NCBI RefSeq assembly: GCF_000747075.1
Contig: NZ_AVCH01000150.1
Span: forward strand, 1 to 64,000
DNA length: 64,000 nucleotides
From: Arenimonas malthae CC-JY-1
GTDB lineage: Bacteria; Pseudomonadota; Gammaproteobacteria; Xanthomonadales; Xanthomonadaceae
Direction of reading: 5' to 3'
Below are positions 52,677 through 60,315 of this stretch, in pieces; positions within the stretch are counted from its first letter, which is position 1, and every line of letters begins with the position of its first letter. The notes below the pieces were generated by a model. That model was not told the DNA's origin. It saw only the letters and a program-made list of their open reading frames with translations, and made no database searches. The position numbers and the translations under genes were made by a program.

Positions 52677-53174
52677 CTAGGGCGAGAGTAGCCGACGGTC
52701 CAGCAAATCTAGCAGCAGGTCGACCACTTCTTGGGCAGAAACTACCCATTCCTCGTCGTCGCCTGGGTAGGGCTCCTGCAACGGGTCCTCCTTGCCACCA
52801 TGGAATAAGTTGTTACGCACGCGCCGCATGGCAACCACCATTGCTAAGGCGTCGTTGTGTGGCAAAGGGCTGTCCTCGTAGCTCACGCTCCTACTGCCGT
52901 CGGCCGCGATTTGGAGGAACTGCACCTTCGGTCGATTGCGGCCTCCGCCAAGAAGTTTGACGCGAGTTGGCGTGGACACTCGATCAAGGAAGTGCTCCGG
53001 CCGCAACTCAGCCACCACGCGATCGAACAAAGGCCAATCCACCTTTGCCTTCACGCGCTGGTTGCCTCGTGCGTTGCCATCACCTGTAAGAAAGCCCGCC
53101 GGGCCCTTTAGGCTGAACTCCAGCATCCCGAAGGCGCGAAGTAGGGCGAATGCTCTGGCATCTGAGACGGGCAT
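52677..53174 (-). CDS. HEPN-like putative RNase
   Basis: A 165-residue protein. MRRVRNNLFHGGKED contains the RxxxxH motif (R-N-N-L-F-H) of HEPN nucleases, placed on a helix as in apea-HEPN-type proteins. Residues upstream are alpha-helical with a Glu-rich segment. HEPN proteins act as toxins or defence RNases. ATG 53174. No obvious partner gene is adjacent. Family assignment by motif only. Confidence 0.6.
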   Translation of the reverse strand: MPVSDARAFALLRAFGMLEFSLKGPAGFLTGDGNARGNQRVKAKVDWPLFDRVVAELRPEHFLDRVSTPTRVKLLGGGRNRPKVQFLQIAADGSRSVSYEDSPLPHNDALAMVVAMRRVRNNLFHGGKEDPLQEPYPGDDEEWVVSAQEVVDLLLDLLDRRLLSP

Positions 53175-53347
53175 AGCTAAATCGTAGCCGATTGGTTCGT
53201 TGGGGCGCTTCGCGGAGTCGATGACGCCTCTTTAGGGTCGGCGCCGCCAAAGTGCTGGGCTCCTAGTGCCCCAACTCGACCCCGCGATCTCTCGCTCTCC
53301 CGGAATCAATGACGAGGTGCTTCTTCCTATTAGCCCTCAGCCAAATT

Positions 53348-54241
53348 TCAAAGCGCGATACCGTAGGTTAGAACTTGATAAGTGTTCGAGAAGCCGTCCA
53401 ATACGAAGCGGACAGGGGTGCCGGCTCCATCAAGCAGAACGTCATGCCCGCCGACCACAGGACCCTTCGAATTCCAGGTGCAATTACGACGTACCAGCTC
53501 GTACACGTCCAGTGGGCCAATCGCGGGAAATCGGGTTCGAAATCCACCCGACGTCACGAAGTGGTGGATAGGAGAGCCGTCCACGCGGGCCCCGACGTGA
53601 GGGTGTCGCGGGTGAATGCTGATCAGCCCAAAAACGGCAGCGCCGGGGTCTCGATCCTCCACGAATCGCCAGAATGTTGATGTAAGTGTATTGCCGAAGC
53701 GATTCTTCAGCGCCGAGATGCTCTTGAAGGATGGGTTGTAGTCCCTGGCTTCCCTGGAAAACTGGTTGCCGAGGAAAAGCAGCTTTCCGGCACCAAAATT
53801 TGCCTCTGCTTCGATGGTCTCATGGCATGTAGGATCCAGCGTCATCTCGTCGTCACCGAGTAGAAAATCCGCGTGCCAAGGAATGAAGCTGTGGGTGATT
53901 TCGTGCGCCTCGATCCAGCGATGTTTCGGTTTCGGAACCTCTTGGTCAATGAAAATCTGTCGATTGTCTGGCATCCAGAGGCCGCTTAACTTTGCCTTCT
54001 TCACGACGTCGAGCAATAGCGAAGGACGAGCGGCCAGTTGTTTTCCGGCTACTCGAATACGATGCGCAAACTCAGTGAGCGGGCCGACATCAGTCGAAGA
54101 GTAGTAGGTGAGATCCAGGGCAAGCAGCTGCCGGACTTGCGGAAGGCTCAGTGGCGGCTCGGGATTCCCAAGATCTTTGAGAATCCTATCGACAAGCTTG
54201 TCGATTTCTCGCTGCTCTTGATTGCCGACAAGCTCTTTCAA
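53348..54241 (-). CDS. ImmA/IrrE-type metallopeptidase
   Basis: A 297-residue protein with the zinc site HEITH (RWIEAHEITHSFIPWH) and a downstream EAEANFGAGKLLF that supplies the third ligand (Glu). ImmA/IrrE peptidases cleave Xre-type repressors, often on DNA damage or phage signals. It follows the Xre gene by 4 bp, the usual regulator-protease pairing. The C-terminal 120 residues (RHPHVGARVDGSPIHHFVTSGGFRTRF) form an additional domain of unknown role. Confidence 0.85.
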   Translation of the reverse strand: MKELVGNQEQREIDKLVDRILKDLGNPEPPLSLPQVRQLLALDLTYYSSTDVGPLTEFAHRIRVAGKQLAARPSLLLDVVKKAKLSGLWMPDNRQIFIDQEVPKPKHRWIEAHEITHSFIPWHADFLLGDDEMTLDPTCHETIEAEANFGAGKLLFLGNQFSREARDYNPSFKSISALKNRFGNTLTSTFWRFVEDRDPGAAVFGLISIHPRHPHVGARVDGSPIHHFVTSGGFRTRFPAIGPLDVYELVRRNCTWNSKGPVVGGHDVLLDGAGTPVRFVLDGFSNTYQVLTYGIAL

Positions 54242-54245
54242 TTCT

Positions 54246-54716
54246 TCAGATCCTCGCCTTGTCCTTCAAAAACGCCACGAAGCTCATCAGCATCTTCTGT
54301 TCTTCTGATGTTAGTGCGCCCAAGTCGTCCGAATATGCAGCGAATTTGTAGGCGGCCTCCTCCAGCGCATGATCTTTGGATCTAGCGGCACCGGCCAATT
54401 TCATTACCTCTTTGCTTGGAAGATCAAACTCTTTGGCAATGCATACAATAGTTCGAGGGCGAGCTCGATATGAAGAATCATGCTCAATCAATCGAACCTC
54501 GTCTTCGTCGATGGCCAACTTCCTCGCCAACTGGCCAACCGTAAGGCCTTTACTTCTACGCTCAAGCCTCACCAGCGTGCCAAAAGCAATGGTGATTGGA
54601 AGCTCCTCTTCTCGGTACTCAAGCGGGGAAACCGGACCTGCCATGAAGTCCAAATCCCCAGCTCTCTCAATGTTTCGCCTGTACCAGCTTGCGTCCAGGA
54701 CTCGTCTCTCAGCCAT
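54246..54716 (-). CDS. Xre-type transcriptional regulator
   Basis: A 156-residue protein. The central HTH reads LVRLERRSKGLTVGQLARKLAIDEDEVRLIEHDSSYRARPRTIVCIAKEFDLP. Its position between the GNAT and ImmA/IrrE genes, with 4-15-bp gaps, suggests it is the ImmA substrate and the operon's repressor. Confidence 0.82.
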   Translation of the reverse strand: MAERRVLDASWYRRNIERAGDLDFMAGPVSPLEYREEELPITIAFGTLVRLERRSKGLTVGQLARKLAIDEDEVRLIEHDSSYRARPRTIVCIAKEFDLPSKEVMKLAGAARSKDHALEEAAYKFAAYSDDLGALTSEEQKMLMSFVAFLKDKARI

Positions 54717-54730
54717 TTCTTCCTCCTGAG

Positions 54731-55342
54731 TTAGCGGCTCAGGAACTCATCGGCGCGTGCAGCCGAGAGCTCGTAATAGTTAAGGTCGTCGTATTTCTCG
54801 TCGGGGCCCATGTTCTCCATCAGGCACCTCTGGGAGTAGAAAGCGTTCGCTTTCGGAAGTGCGTGCAATCCCACGCGGCCATCGAAGCCCTCTTCGAAGC
54901 TGAGATTGATTGCTTCCGCCATCATCACCGTGCCGACGCCGCGGTAAAGCGGTTGAGGGACCAGTCTTTCCCTGTTCCAAGGAGCGGTAGCCAAAATGTC
55001 GACATAGACGAGGTGGTCGTCCGCGCTTTCTGGCAAGCGGCACCGGCGAAGCAGATCCACAAACATCAGCCCTTGAGTTCGCCCATCGCATCGAAGGGCA
55101 AAAGAGCGCCACCGGAGCTCGGTTCGGGCCTGGTGCTTCTTCGCCCACTCCCAACCAGCGTCCTCGATGTTCGCATCTCCGAGCGCCTGGAGCGTGAGCT
55201 GCCCACTCGCTCTCAGCTGCTGGACGCGCGCGTCTATCACCGGCATCCACAGCTTCTGGTAGTCGGCGATATCTTGCGCTTCGATCGGCGACAGTTCGGC
55301 GTCTTCGAACTGGCCTGTCTGCCGGTTGAAAAGCTGAATCAC
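54731..55342 (-). CDS. GNAT-fold protein
   Basis: A 203-residue protein with GNAT features: the core strand/loop QGLMFVDLLRR, YVDILATAPWNR and the acetyl-CoA loop RGVGTVMMAEAINLSFEEGFDGRVGLHALPKANAFYSQ (R/Q-x-x-G-x-G/A pattern). It is longer than TacT-type toxin acetyltransferases. It lies 12 bp after an RHH gene and could form an RHH-GNAT pair, with acetylation of tRNA or protein as possible activities. Confidence 0.75.
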   Translation of the reverse strand: MIQLFNRQTGQFEDAELSPIEAQDIADYQKLWMPVIDARVQQLRASGQLTLQALGDANIEDAGWEWAKKHQARTELRWRSFALRCDGRTQGLMFVDLLRRCRLPESADDHLVYVDILATAPWNRERLVPQPLYRGVGTVMMAEAINLSFEEGFDGRVGLHALPKANAFYSQRCLMENMGPDEKYDDLNYYELSAARADEFLSR

Positions 55343-55354
55343 GAGCGAACGAAC

Positions 55355-55573
55355 TCAGATCAGCATTAGCTCAGCCTTTTCCTTGCTGCGCTCATTCTCA
55401 AAAAAAAGCTTCTCGCCACGCTGCTGGCGGCTATCGACAGTCTGATAAAGGCGCAGGGCCTGCCTCAGCACACCAACCTTGGTGAGGGAGCGTTGCGCCG
55501 AAAGGGCCTCCAGGACGCTCATTTCTGCGTCCGAGAGGACAACCGTTAATGCGCGCTTAGATGCGGTGTTCAT
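55355..55573 (-). CDS. Ribbon-helix-helix-like small protein
   Basis: A 72-residue protein. ALTVVLSDAEMSVLEALSAQRSLTKVGVLRQALRLYQTV resembles a CopG/RHH strand-helix-helix unit. It leads the RHH-GNAT-Xre-ImmA operon and is divergent from the ubiquitin-like operon, with 167 bp of AT-rich promoter DNA between them. It is a candidate antitoxin and regulator. Confidence 0.65.
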   Translation of the reverse strand: MNTASKRALTVVLSDAEMSVLEALSAQRSLTKVGVLRQALRLYQTVDSRQQRGEKLFFENERSKEKAELMLI

Positions 55574-55740
55574 GCGGGTCTCCTTGGGTGGGGCAGTCCG
55601 AGAGTATAGCGTTTATGACCAGATTGTCAATAGGAACAGGCTATTTGCGCAACAGTTACACACCAGTTGCAATACCAAATCCGTGGATTTACTATACATC
55701 CACCGTGAGCCTTCCGCCTCCCGGATATGGAGAACGTGTA

Positions 55741-55983
55741 ATGCACAACGAAAACGCAAAGAATCCCGAGCTGTTTGTCGACAACGAGCCCTATCAATGG
55801 CCCGAGGGCATCATCACTGAGGCGCAGCTGCGACAGCTCGCCTCGGTGCCGGCGGGGGTGAGCATCTTTCAGAAGGTCCCTGGGAGGCCCGACAGGGAGG
55901 TGCTTCCGGGCACCACTGTCGATCTCAGTCGCCCTGGCCCGGAGCGTTTCTCCACCCAGGCCGTCGGGTCACAGGCAGGCTGA
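55741..55983 (+). CDS. Multiubiquitin-type ubiquitin-like protein
   Basis: An 80-residue protein. LFVDNEPYQWPEGIITEAQLRQLASVPAGVSIFQKVPGRPDREVLP, then TVDLSRPGPERF, is the multiubiquitin (prokaryotic Ubl) pattern. The protein ends in SQAG, a C-terminal glycine ready for activation without processing. ATG 55741 has GGAGAACG upstream. It is the substrate modifier of the following E2 and E1 genes, starting the operon. Confidence 0.85.
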   Translation: MHNENAKNPELFVDNEPYQWPEGIITEAQLRQLASVPAGVSIFQKVPGRPDREVLPGTTVDLSRPGPERFSTQAVGSQAG

Positions 55984-55985
55984 CT

Positions 55986-56390
55986 ATGGGCCTGCTCCTC
56001 GACGTCGATTACGAGCATCTCGTCGAACAGGGGGTCCTGTTCGACGAAGATGAGCGCACCCGCCACTTGGTTTTCAAGGAGCTAGCGCTGCCTCGGGATC
56101 TGTACCAGGTCGACACGTGCGAGGTGCTCGTACTTATCCCCGTCAGCTATAACCAGTCGGGGAACGATATGTTCTGGACTCACCCGCGACTCGTCCGCAG
56201 GGACGGGGTGCAAATTCCCAACACATCAAATGCCGGCGCCAGCGAGAACCACATGCGAGATGGACGCGAGTACTGCAGGTGGTCGCGGCATTGGCCAGAA
56301 GGAAGTCGCAGTGCGTGGCGAAGTGGGAAGGACGATGTTTCCTCGATCCTCCGAAGAATTGACTGGGCGCTCAGGAATCCAAATACATGA
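55986..56390 (+). CDS. Prokaryotic E2-like conjugating protein
   Basis: A 134-residue E2 (prokaryotic E2 family E). YQVDTCEVLVLIPVSYNQSGNDMFWTHPRL and then GREYCRWSRHWPEGS give the E2 fold with candidate active-site Cys97 followed by the family WSRH motif (99-102). It starts 2 bp after the Ubl stop and overlaps the E1 gene by four bases. Confidence 0.85.
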   Translation: MGLLLDVDYEHLVEQGVLFDEDERTRHLVFKELALPRDLYQVDTCEVLVLIPVSYNQSGNDMFWTHPRLVRRDGVQIPNTSNAGASENHMRDGREYCRWSRHWPEGSRSAWRSGKDDVSSILRRIDWALRNPNT

Positions 56391-57829
56391 TGGATGGACC
56401 GCGAATTACTTTGTTGTCTAGTCTGGACGCTAAGCTCCGATCATTCCTAGAGGCGGATCCTAGGGGGAATGAGCGGGCCGCGATGGTCCTTTTCCAACGG
56501 CATCACTTCGTCGTACCTGACCTCGCAGTTTCTGACAGGTACGTGGCTGTGGACGTCATACCCATGGAAGAGCCCTGGGTAACCGGAAGTTCGCCAACTC
56601 ACGTCTCGTTCAATTTAGGTCCTCTCCGTGAGATTCTTCGTCGGTGTGAGGAAGACGGCTTGGCCTTAGGCTTCGCGCACAATCATCCAACTGGCTACGA
56701 GGCGTTCTCCGAGATTGACTCTGCCAATGAGCGTGCACTATTGGAGGCGCTGAGCAATAGGAACGGTGGCCACGTCAATCTGGTCGCTCTTCTGCTAGCG
56801 AACGGCACGTGGAAGGGCCGAGTTCGCTCCTCCTCCGCGCCAAACTTTCCCGTGCCGGCTCGCCACATCGCAATCATCGGAAGCCGAATTCAGCTGGGTT
56901 CATTTGCGCAGCAGGACACAACTGGGTTCCGATCTCGCCAAGCCGCCGCGTTTGGTCAGCCTTTCGTTGAAGCACTCGCATCCCTTCGAGTTGGCGTCAT
57001 TGGCGCAAGTGGTACTGGTAGCCCAGTCATCACTCTTCTCGCACGAGCCGGCGTGGGGGAGATCCTAATAATCGACAACGATTGCTTGGATGAAACCAAT
57101 CTTAACCGTGTACGCGGTGCTCGCAAGAGTGACGTCGGTGAGTACAAGGCTGATGTGCTTGCAAGATTCGTGGACGCTTTGGGGCTTCCAGTGAAAACTG
57201 CCTCGATGCAATCTCTAATTGACGTAAGTCCCGATGCGGTCGATGCCCTATCAACATGTGACGTCGTCTTCGGCTGCACGGATGACCAGCTTGGCCGCCA
57301 GCTTCTAAACAGCGCCTTGTATGCTTTTGCGTTCCCATTGATCGACCTTGGACTTGGCGGTCATGTCACCGAGAAGGATGAAGATGCAGTCTTGAGAAGC
57401 CATTTCGGAAGAATAAGTGTGATTTTCCCGGAATTCGGGGAGTGCCTCTTCTGCCAGGGAGTGCTGCGCGAGGTTTGGATACGTCATCAAGAGGCTCTCC
57501 GTGAGAATCCCGCGCTGACCGAAGAGCAGGCACGCGAGCGATATCTCGAAGGAGGCGGCGAGGGCGCGCCTGGCGTAGGCCCGTTTACAAGCGCAACGGC
57601 AGATTTTGGGGTGGCAACACTCTTCGATCTTCTGAAGCCGTTTCGTAGGTTTCCTGCGGCCGTACGAAAAGATCAGTTCTTCATCGACTTCGTCAATATG
57701 GAAATAAACAGCAGAGGGCAAAAGGGAGATTTTGACTGTCCATACTGTGGCGCGCACGAATTCACGAATCTTAATAGCAGCCATAGGCTCGGAAGGCCTT
57801 CACTAGGGCGCAGGACAGTCCATGTTTGA
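56387..57829 (+). CDS. JAB isopeptidase-E1 fusion
   Basis: A 480-residue fusion. The N-terminal JAB domain has a metal site at E29, H98 and H100 (AHNHPTGYEAFSEID) and D111. The C-terminal part is a ThiF-type E1 with the nucleotide loop VGVIGASGTGSPVI (about 202-215), IIDNDCLDETNLNRV and GCTDDQLGRQLLN. Two CxxC pairs (C353/C356 and C451/C454) look like a zinc site. An obvious catalytic Cys was not identified. It should activate the Ubl C-terminus and also remove it. Confidence 0.85.
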   Translation: MMDGPRITLLSSLDAKLRSFLEADPRGNERAAMVLFQRHHFVVPDLAVSDRYVAVDVIPMEEPWVTGSSPTHVSFNLGPLREILRRCEEDGLALGFAHNHPTGYEAFSEIDSANERALLEALSNRNGGHVNLVALLLANGTWKGRVRSSSAPNFPVPARHIAIIGSRIQLGSFAQQDTTGFRSRQAAAFGQPFVEALASLRVGVIGASGTGSPVITLLARAGVGEILIIDNDCLDETNLNRVRGARKSDVGEYKADVLARFVDALGLPVKTASMQSLIDVSPDAVDALSTCDVVFGCTDDQLGRQLLNSALYAFAFPLIDLGLGGHVTEKDEDAVLRSHFGRISVIFPEFGECLFCQGVLREVWIRHQEALRENPALTEEQARERYLEGGGEGAPGVGPFTSATADFGVATLFDLLKPFRRFPAAVRKDQFFIDFVNMEINSRGQKGDFDCPYCGAHEFTNLNSSHRLGRPSLGRRTVHV

Positions 57830-58253
57830 TTGGCTGATTTCAAAGTTACGCGAGATCTTCTCCTGGGGCGAAGGGAAGCCTATCGCGCCGTCCACAACGC
57901 CAACCGCTAACTCAATCCGCTTCGAGTCCACGATCGTGCTTGAAAACCCGCCCAGCCCCGCGGAGATGAGGGTGGACACTGTTTACGTGGTTAGGGGTCA
58001 TGAAAAGCTAAAATGGGCTCTGTTTTTTTGCCCTTGCCGGTGCGGAGTCGTCATCTGCCTGTCGCTTCAGTCGGTGCACGAGCCTCATTGGAGGCTTACA
58101 ACCGGGGACCTTGGTCGGCCGACGCTTTTCCCTTCGGTATGGCGAGATCAAGGTTGCCTCAGTCACTTCTTCGTGAGAGATGGGCGCATTCACTGGGCTT
58201 TGGACAATGGAACGCCTCCGCCAAGCAGTCACATTCGCACTTTCGCGCCATGA
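57822..58253 (+). CDS. DUF6527-like protein of the Ubl operon
   Basis: A 143-residue protein. The central ALFFCPCRCGVVICLSLQ and the SLQSVHEPHWRL segment carry the Cys/Trp pattern of the DUF6527 family, known to me from ubiquitin-like operons. The function is unknown. It overlaps the E1 gene end by eight bases and is the last gene of the operon, converging on the NAD kinase-like gene. Confidence 0.7.
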   Translation: MFDWLISKLREIFSWGEGKPIAPSTTPTANSIRFESTIVLENPPSPAEMRVDTVYVVRGHEKLKWALFFCPCRCGVVICLSLQSVHEPHWRLTTGDLGRPTLFPSVWRDQGCLSHFFVRDGRIHWALDNGTPPPSSHIRTFAP

Positions 58254-58257
58254 GCGG

Positions 58258-59196
58258 CTAAGTCAGCAACAAGCCCCGTGTTGTAGCGAATCCAATACTA
58301 GCCTCCAAGCCAGATCGAAAATCCAGCCCATCAGCCTCAACTCCATCGCTGAAAATGACACCACCCTCTGGCATTAGAGAGCGGATTCGCAGGTGTTCCC
58401 CTGCCTCGATTTCCCCAAGCACTACGCTAGTCTTGCTCCAGCGACCTGGGAAAGGTTCCCGAACAGCGTACACCAGCCTTTTTGCTTCCCAAGGAAGCCC
58501 CATAGCCAGAAGAGTTTCTGCGGTGGACTGCATTTTCGCCCCCGATGTTGCTTTGGCACCAGTGAGAACACTGCGGAGCCAGCCGGTTGATCCCAGGCCG
58601 GTCGACACGATGATGCCGCTAGACGACTGCCGCTCATGCCGATCACCGTGGGTTATTTCGTAACGCGCCGAAGCATGGCCCCGCATGCCGACGAAGAAGT
58701 CGTTAACGGCTAGGAGCGTCTGGCCGTCCGTGAGCGACGCCATGGCCATTACAACCTCACGACTCTTTTCGCGTCCCGCCCAAAAGTCACCCAAGACGGT
58801 TGGCAAGTCGGAAACGCCAAACGGCAAGAGCACGCCGTCCCATCGATCTGGATCTGGGTTTATGGCCAATACCTTTTGACCATCCTGCAAGTATTTCAGC
58901 GTATTGGCCACCAGCCCGTCCTGGCCCAGCACGACAACTAATGCCGTCGGCGGGAACAGGAAGTTCGGCAGGAACGTTCGATCGAGCCGCTGCAGACGCC
59001 CCTGCGCCTGCAGCACTGCCTCAACTTGCCTGACAGCCACTGCGTAAACTTCGTCCTCGACCAGAAAGTCGCCGAAGTCCATCCCAAGGTGTTCAGCTTG
59101 GAATCGCGCCTGTTCGACCGTGTTGTAGCGGAGGACCAGTTCCTGGAGACGCGTCTTCCGCGTCACCAGGATGATCTTGCGATCGGACTCGTCCAT
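58258..59196 (-). CDS. NAD kinase-like protein
   Basis: A 312-residue protein with an NAD kinase-type fold. VVVLGQDGLVANTLKYL has the GGDG motif altered to GQDG (91-94), and SSGIIVSTGLGSTGWLRSVL matches the ATP/NAD-binding TPTGST-like loop. The altered GGDG may change donor preference or activity. It follows the SPFH gene by 3 bp, so is co-transcribed in the NAD+ salvage operon. Confidence 0.68.
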   Translation of the reverse strand: MDESDRKIILVTRKTRLQELVLRYNTVEQARFQAEHLGMDFGDFLVEDEVYAVAVRQVEAVLQAQGRLQRLDRTFLPNFLFPPTALVVVLGQDGLVANTLKYLQDGQKVLAINPDPDRWDGVLLPFGVSDLPTVLGDFWAGREKSREVVMAMASLTDGQTLLAVNDFFVGMRGHASARYEITHGDRHERQSSSGIIVSTGLGSTGWLRSVLTGAKATSGAKMQSTAETLLAMGLPWEAKRLVYAVREPFPGRWSKTSVVLGEIEAGEHLRIRSLMPEGGVIFSDGVEADGLDFRSGLEASIGFATTRGLLLT

Positions 59197-59199
59197 GGC

Positions 59200-60213
59200 T
59201 TACCCGCCCTTCCGGGCCAACTGGCGGAGCACGTCCGGCGAGAAGTTGAACTCACCGATTTTCGCGGCGTTGTCGGCAAAGGTCTGGAAGCCGAGGGCCA
59301 TCAGGGCCTCAGGGCTGGCCTGGCCCATCACCAACGCCTGGAGGGTCCTGGGGTCCAGGCCCTTCATCGCCTCAACCAGCACCTGAGCCCCATAGGCACG
59401 AACGTCAGCCTCGCGCTTCTGGTTCTCGGCCTGTAGCTGGACGAGCTCACCGTTCTTATGCTCCAGCGAGACCTTGCCGGCCAGCTCCTGGGTCTGGATC
59501 TGGTGCTTCTTCTCCAGGATCACCCGCTCGGATTCGACCTGGGTCTCGCGGACCTGCCGCTTCTTCTGCTCGACCACCAGTTCGCTACGCAGCTCACTCT
59601 CCTTGATCAGCTGCTCCTGCTCGATAGCAGCGTTGCGGCGGGTGTAGGTGGCGTCGTCGGCCTGCTTGAGGATCTGCTCCCGCATCGGCGCCTCCAGGGC
59701 TCGGGCGGTTTCAGGATTGGGCTTCACGGCCAGCAGGCCGAGGTCGCCGATCTCGATACCGAGGGTGGTGAGGCTGGCGGCCGCGGCCAAGCCTTGGCGG
59801 GCTGCCTTGGACAGCTGCTCGGTACCCTGGAGCAGCTGCTTCAGGTCCATCTCCTGCAGCAGGGCCCTGAACTGGGCTTTCACCGCGTTGAGCACTCGAA
59901 TCGGCAGCCGCTGCGGGTCCTCGCTGGCGTACGCCCCAGTCGGAAGCAGGCTGTAGTCCTGCTGCTCGGCGAGCAGCTTGGGCTGCCCGACCCGGAAGCT
60001 GACCTGGCCCTGCAGCGTCACCGCCTGGAAGTCGCGAGTGATCTCTTCGAACATGAAGGGCACGTCCGACGCCGTGAGCGGAACGCTGACCAGCGTCGAG
60101 CGCGGCGCGAAGTAGAAGAAGGCCAGGCCGGTGCCTTCCCGGACGATGCGGCCGTTGCGGTACTGCAGCAAGTAGTGGCTGGGGGATGACTTGACGTAGC
60201 GAATGCCAAACAT
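59200..60213 (-). CDS. SPFH/band-7-type protein
   Basis: A 337-residue protein. The N-terminal SPFH core is RNGRIVREGTGLAFFYFAPRSTLVSVPLTASDVPFMFEEITRDFQAVTLQGQVSFRVGQPK; a long Glu/Lys-rich coiled coil follows (about 190-285). There is no clear signal or membrane helix. SPFH proteins form membrane microdomain scaffolds; in defence loci some associate with membrane-linked enzymes. ATG 60213 has AAGGAGAG upstream. It sits between NAMPT and the NAD kinase-like gene. Confidence 0.8.
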   Translation of the reverse strand: MFGIRYVKSSPSHYLLQYRNGRIVREGTGLAFFYFAPRSTLVSVPLTASDVPFMFEEITRDFQAVTLQGQVSFRVGQPKLLAEQQDYSLLPTGAYASEDPQRLPIRVLNAVKAQFRALLQEMDLKQLLQGTEQLSKAARQGLAAAASLTTLGIEIGDLGLLAVKPNPETARALEAPMREQILKQADDATYTRRNAAIEQEQLIKESELRSELVVEQKKRQVRETQVESERVILEKKHQIQTQELAGKVSLEHKNGELVQLQAENQKREADVRAYGAQVLVEAMKGLDPRTLQALVMGQASPEALMALGFQTFADNAAKIGEFNFSPDVLRQLARKGG

Positions 60214-60262
60214 TGGGTCTCTCCTTGGAGGTCCCGGGCTGAAGCCGGGATGTAGGGGTCCG

Positions 60263-60287
60263 CACGACCCGGGTCATCCGGGTCGTG
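60263..60287. promoter_or_regulatory. Intergenic hairpin between NAMPT and SPFH genes
   Basis: CACGACCCGG-GTCAT-CCGGGTCGTG has 10-bp perfect arms in the 102-bp gap. No T-tract follows, so it may be an mRNA-stability element rather than a terminator. Confidence 0.5.
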
Positions 60288-60315
60288 GGTGGCGTTACCT
60301 GAGATGCGGGGCGGC

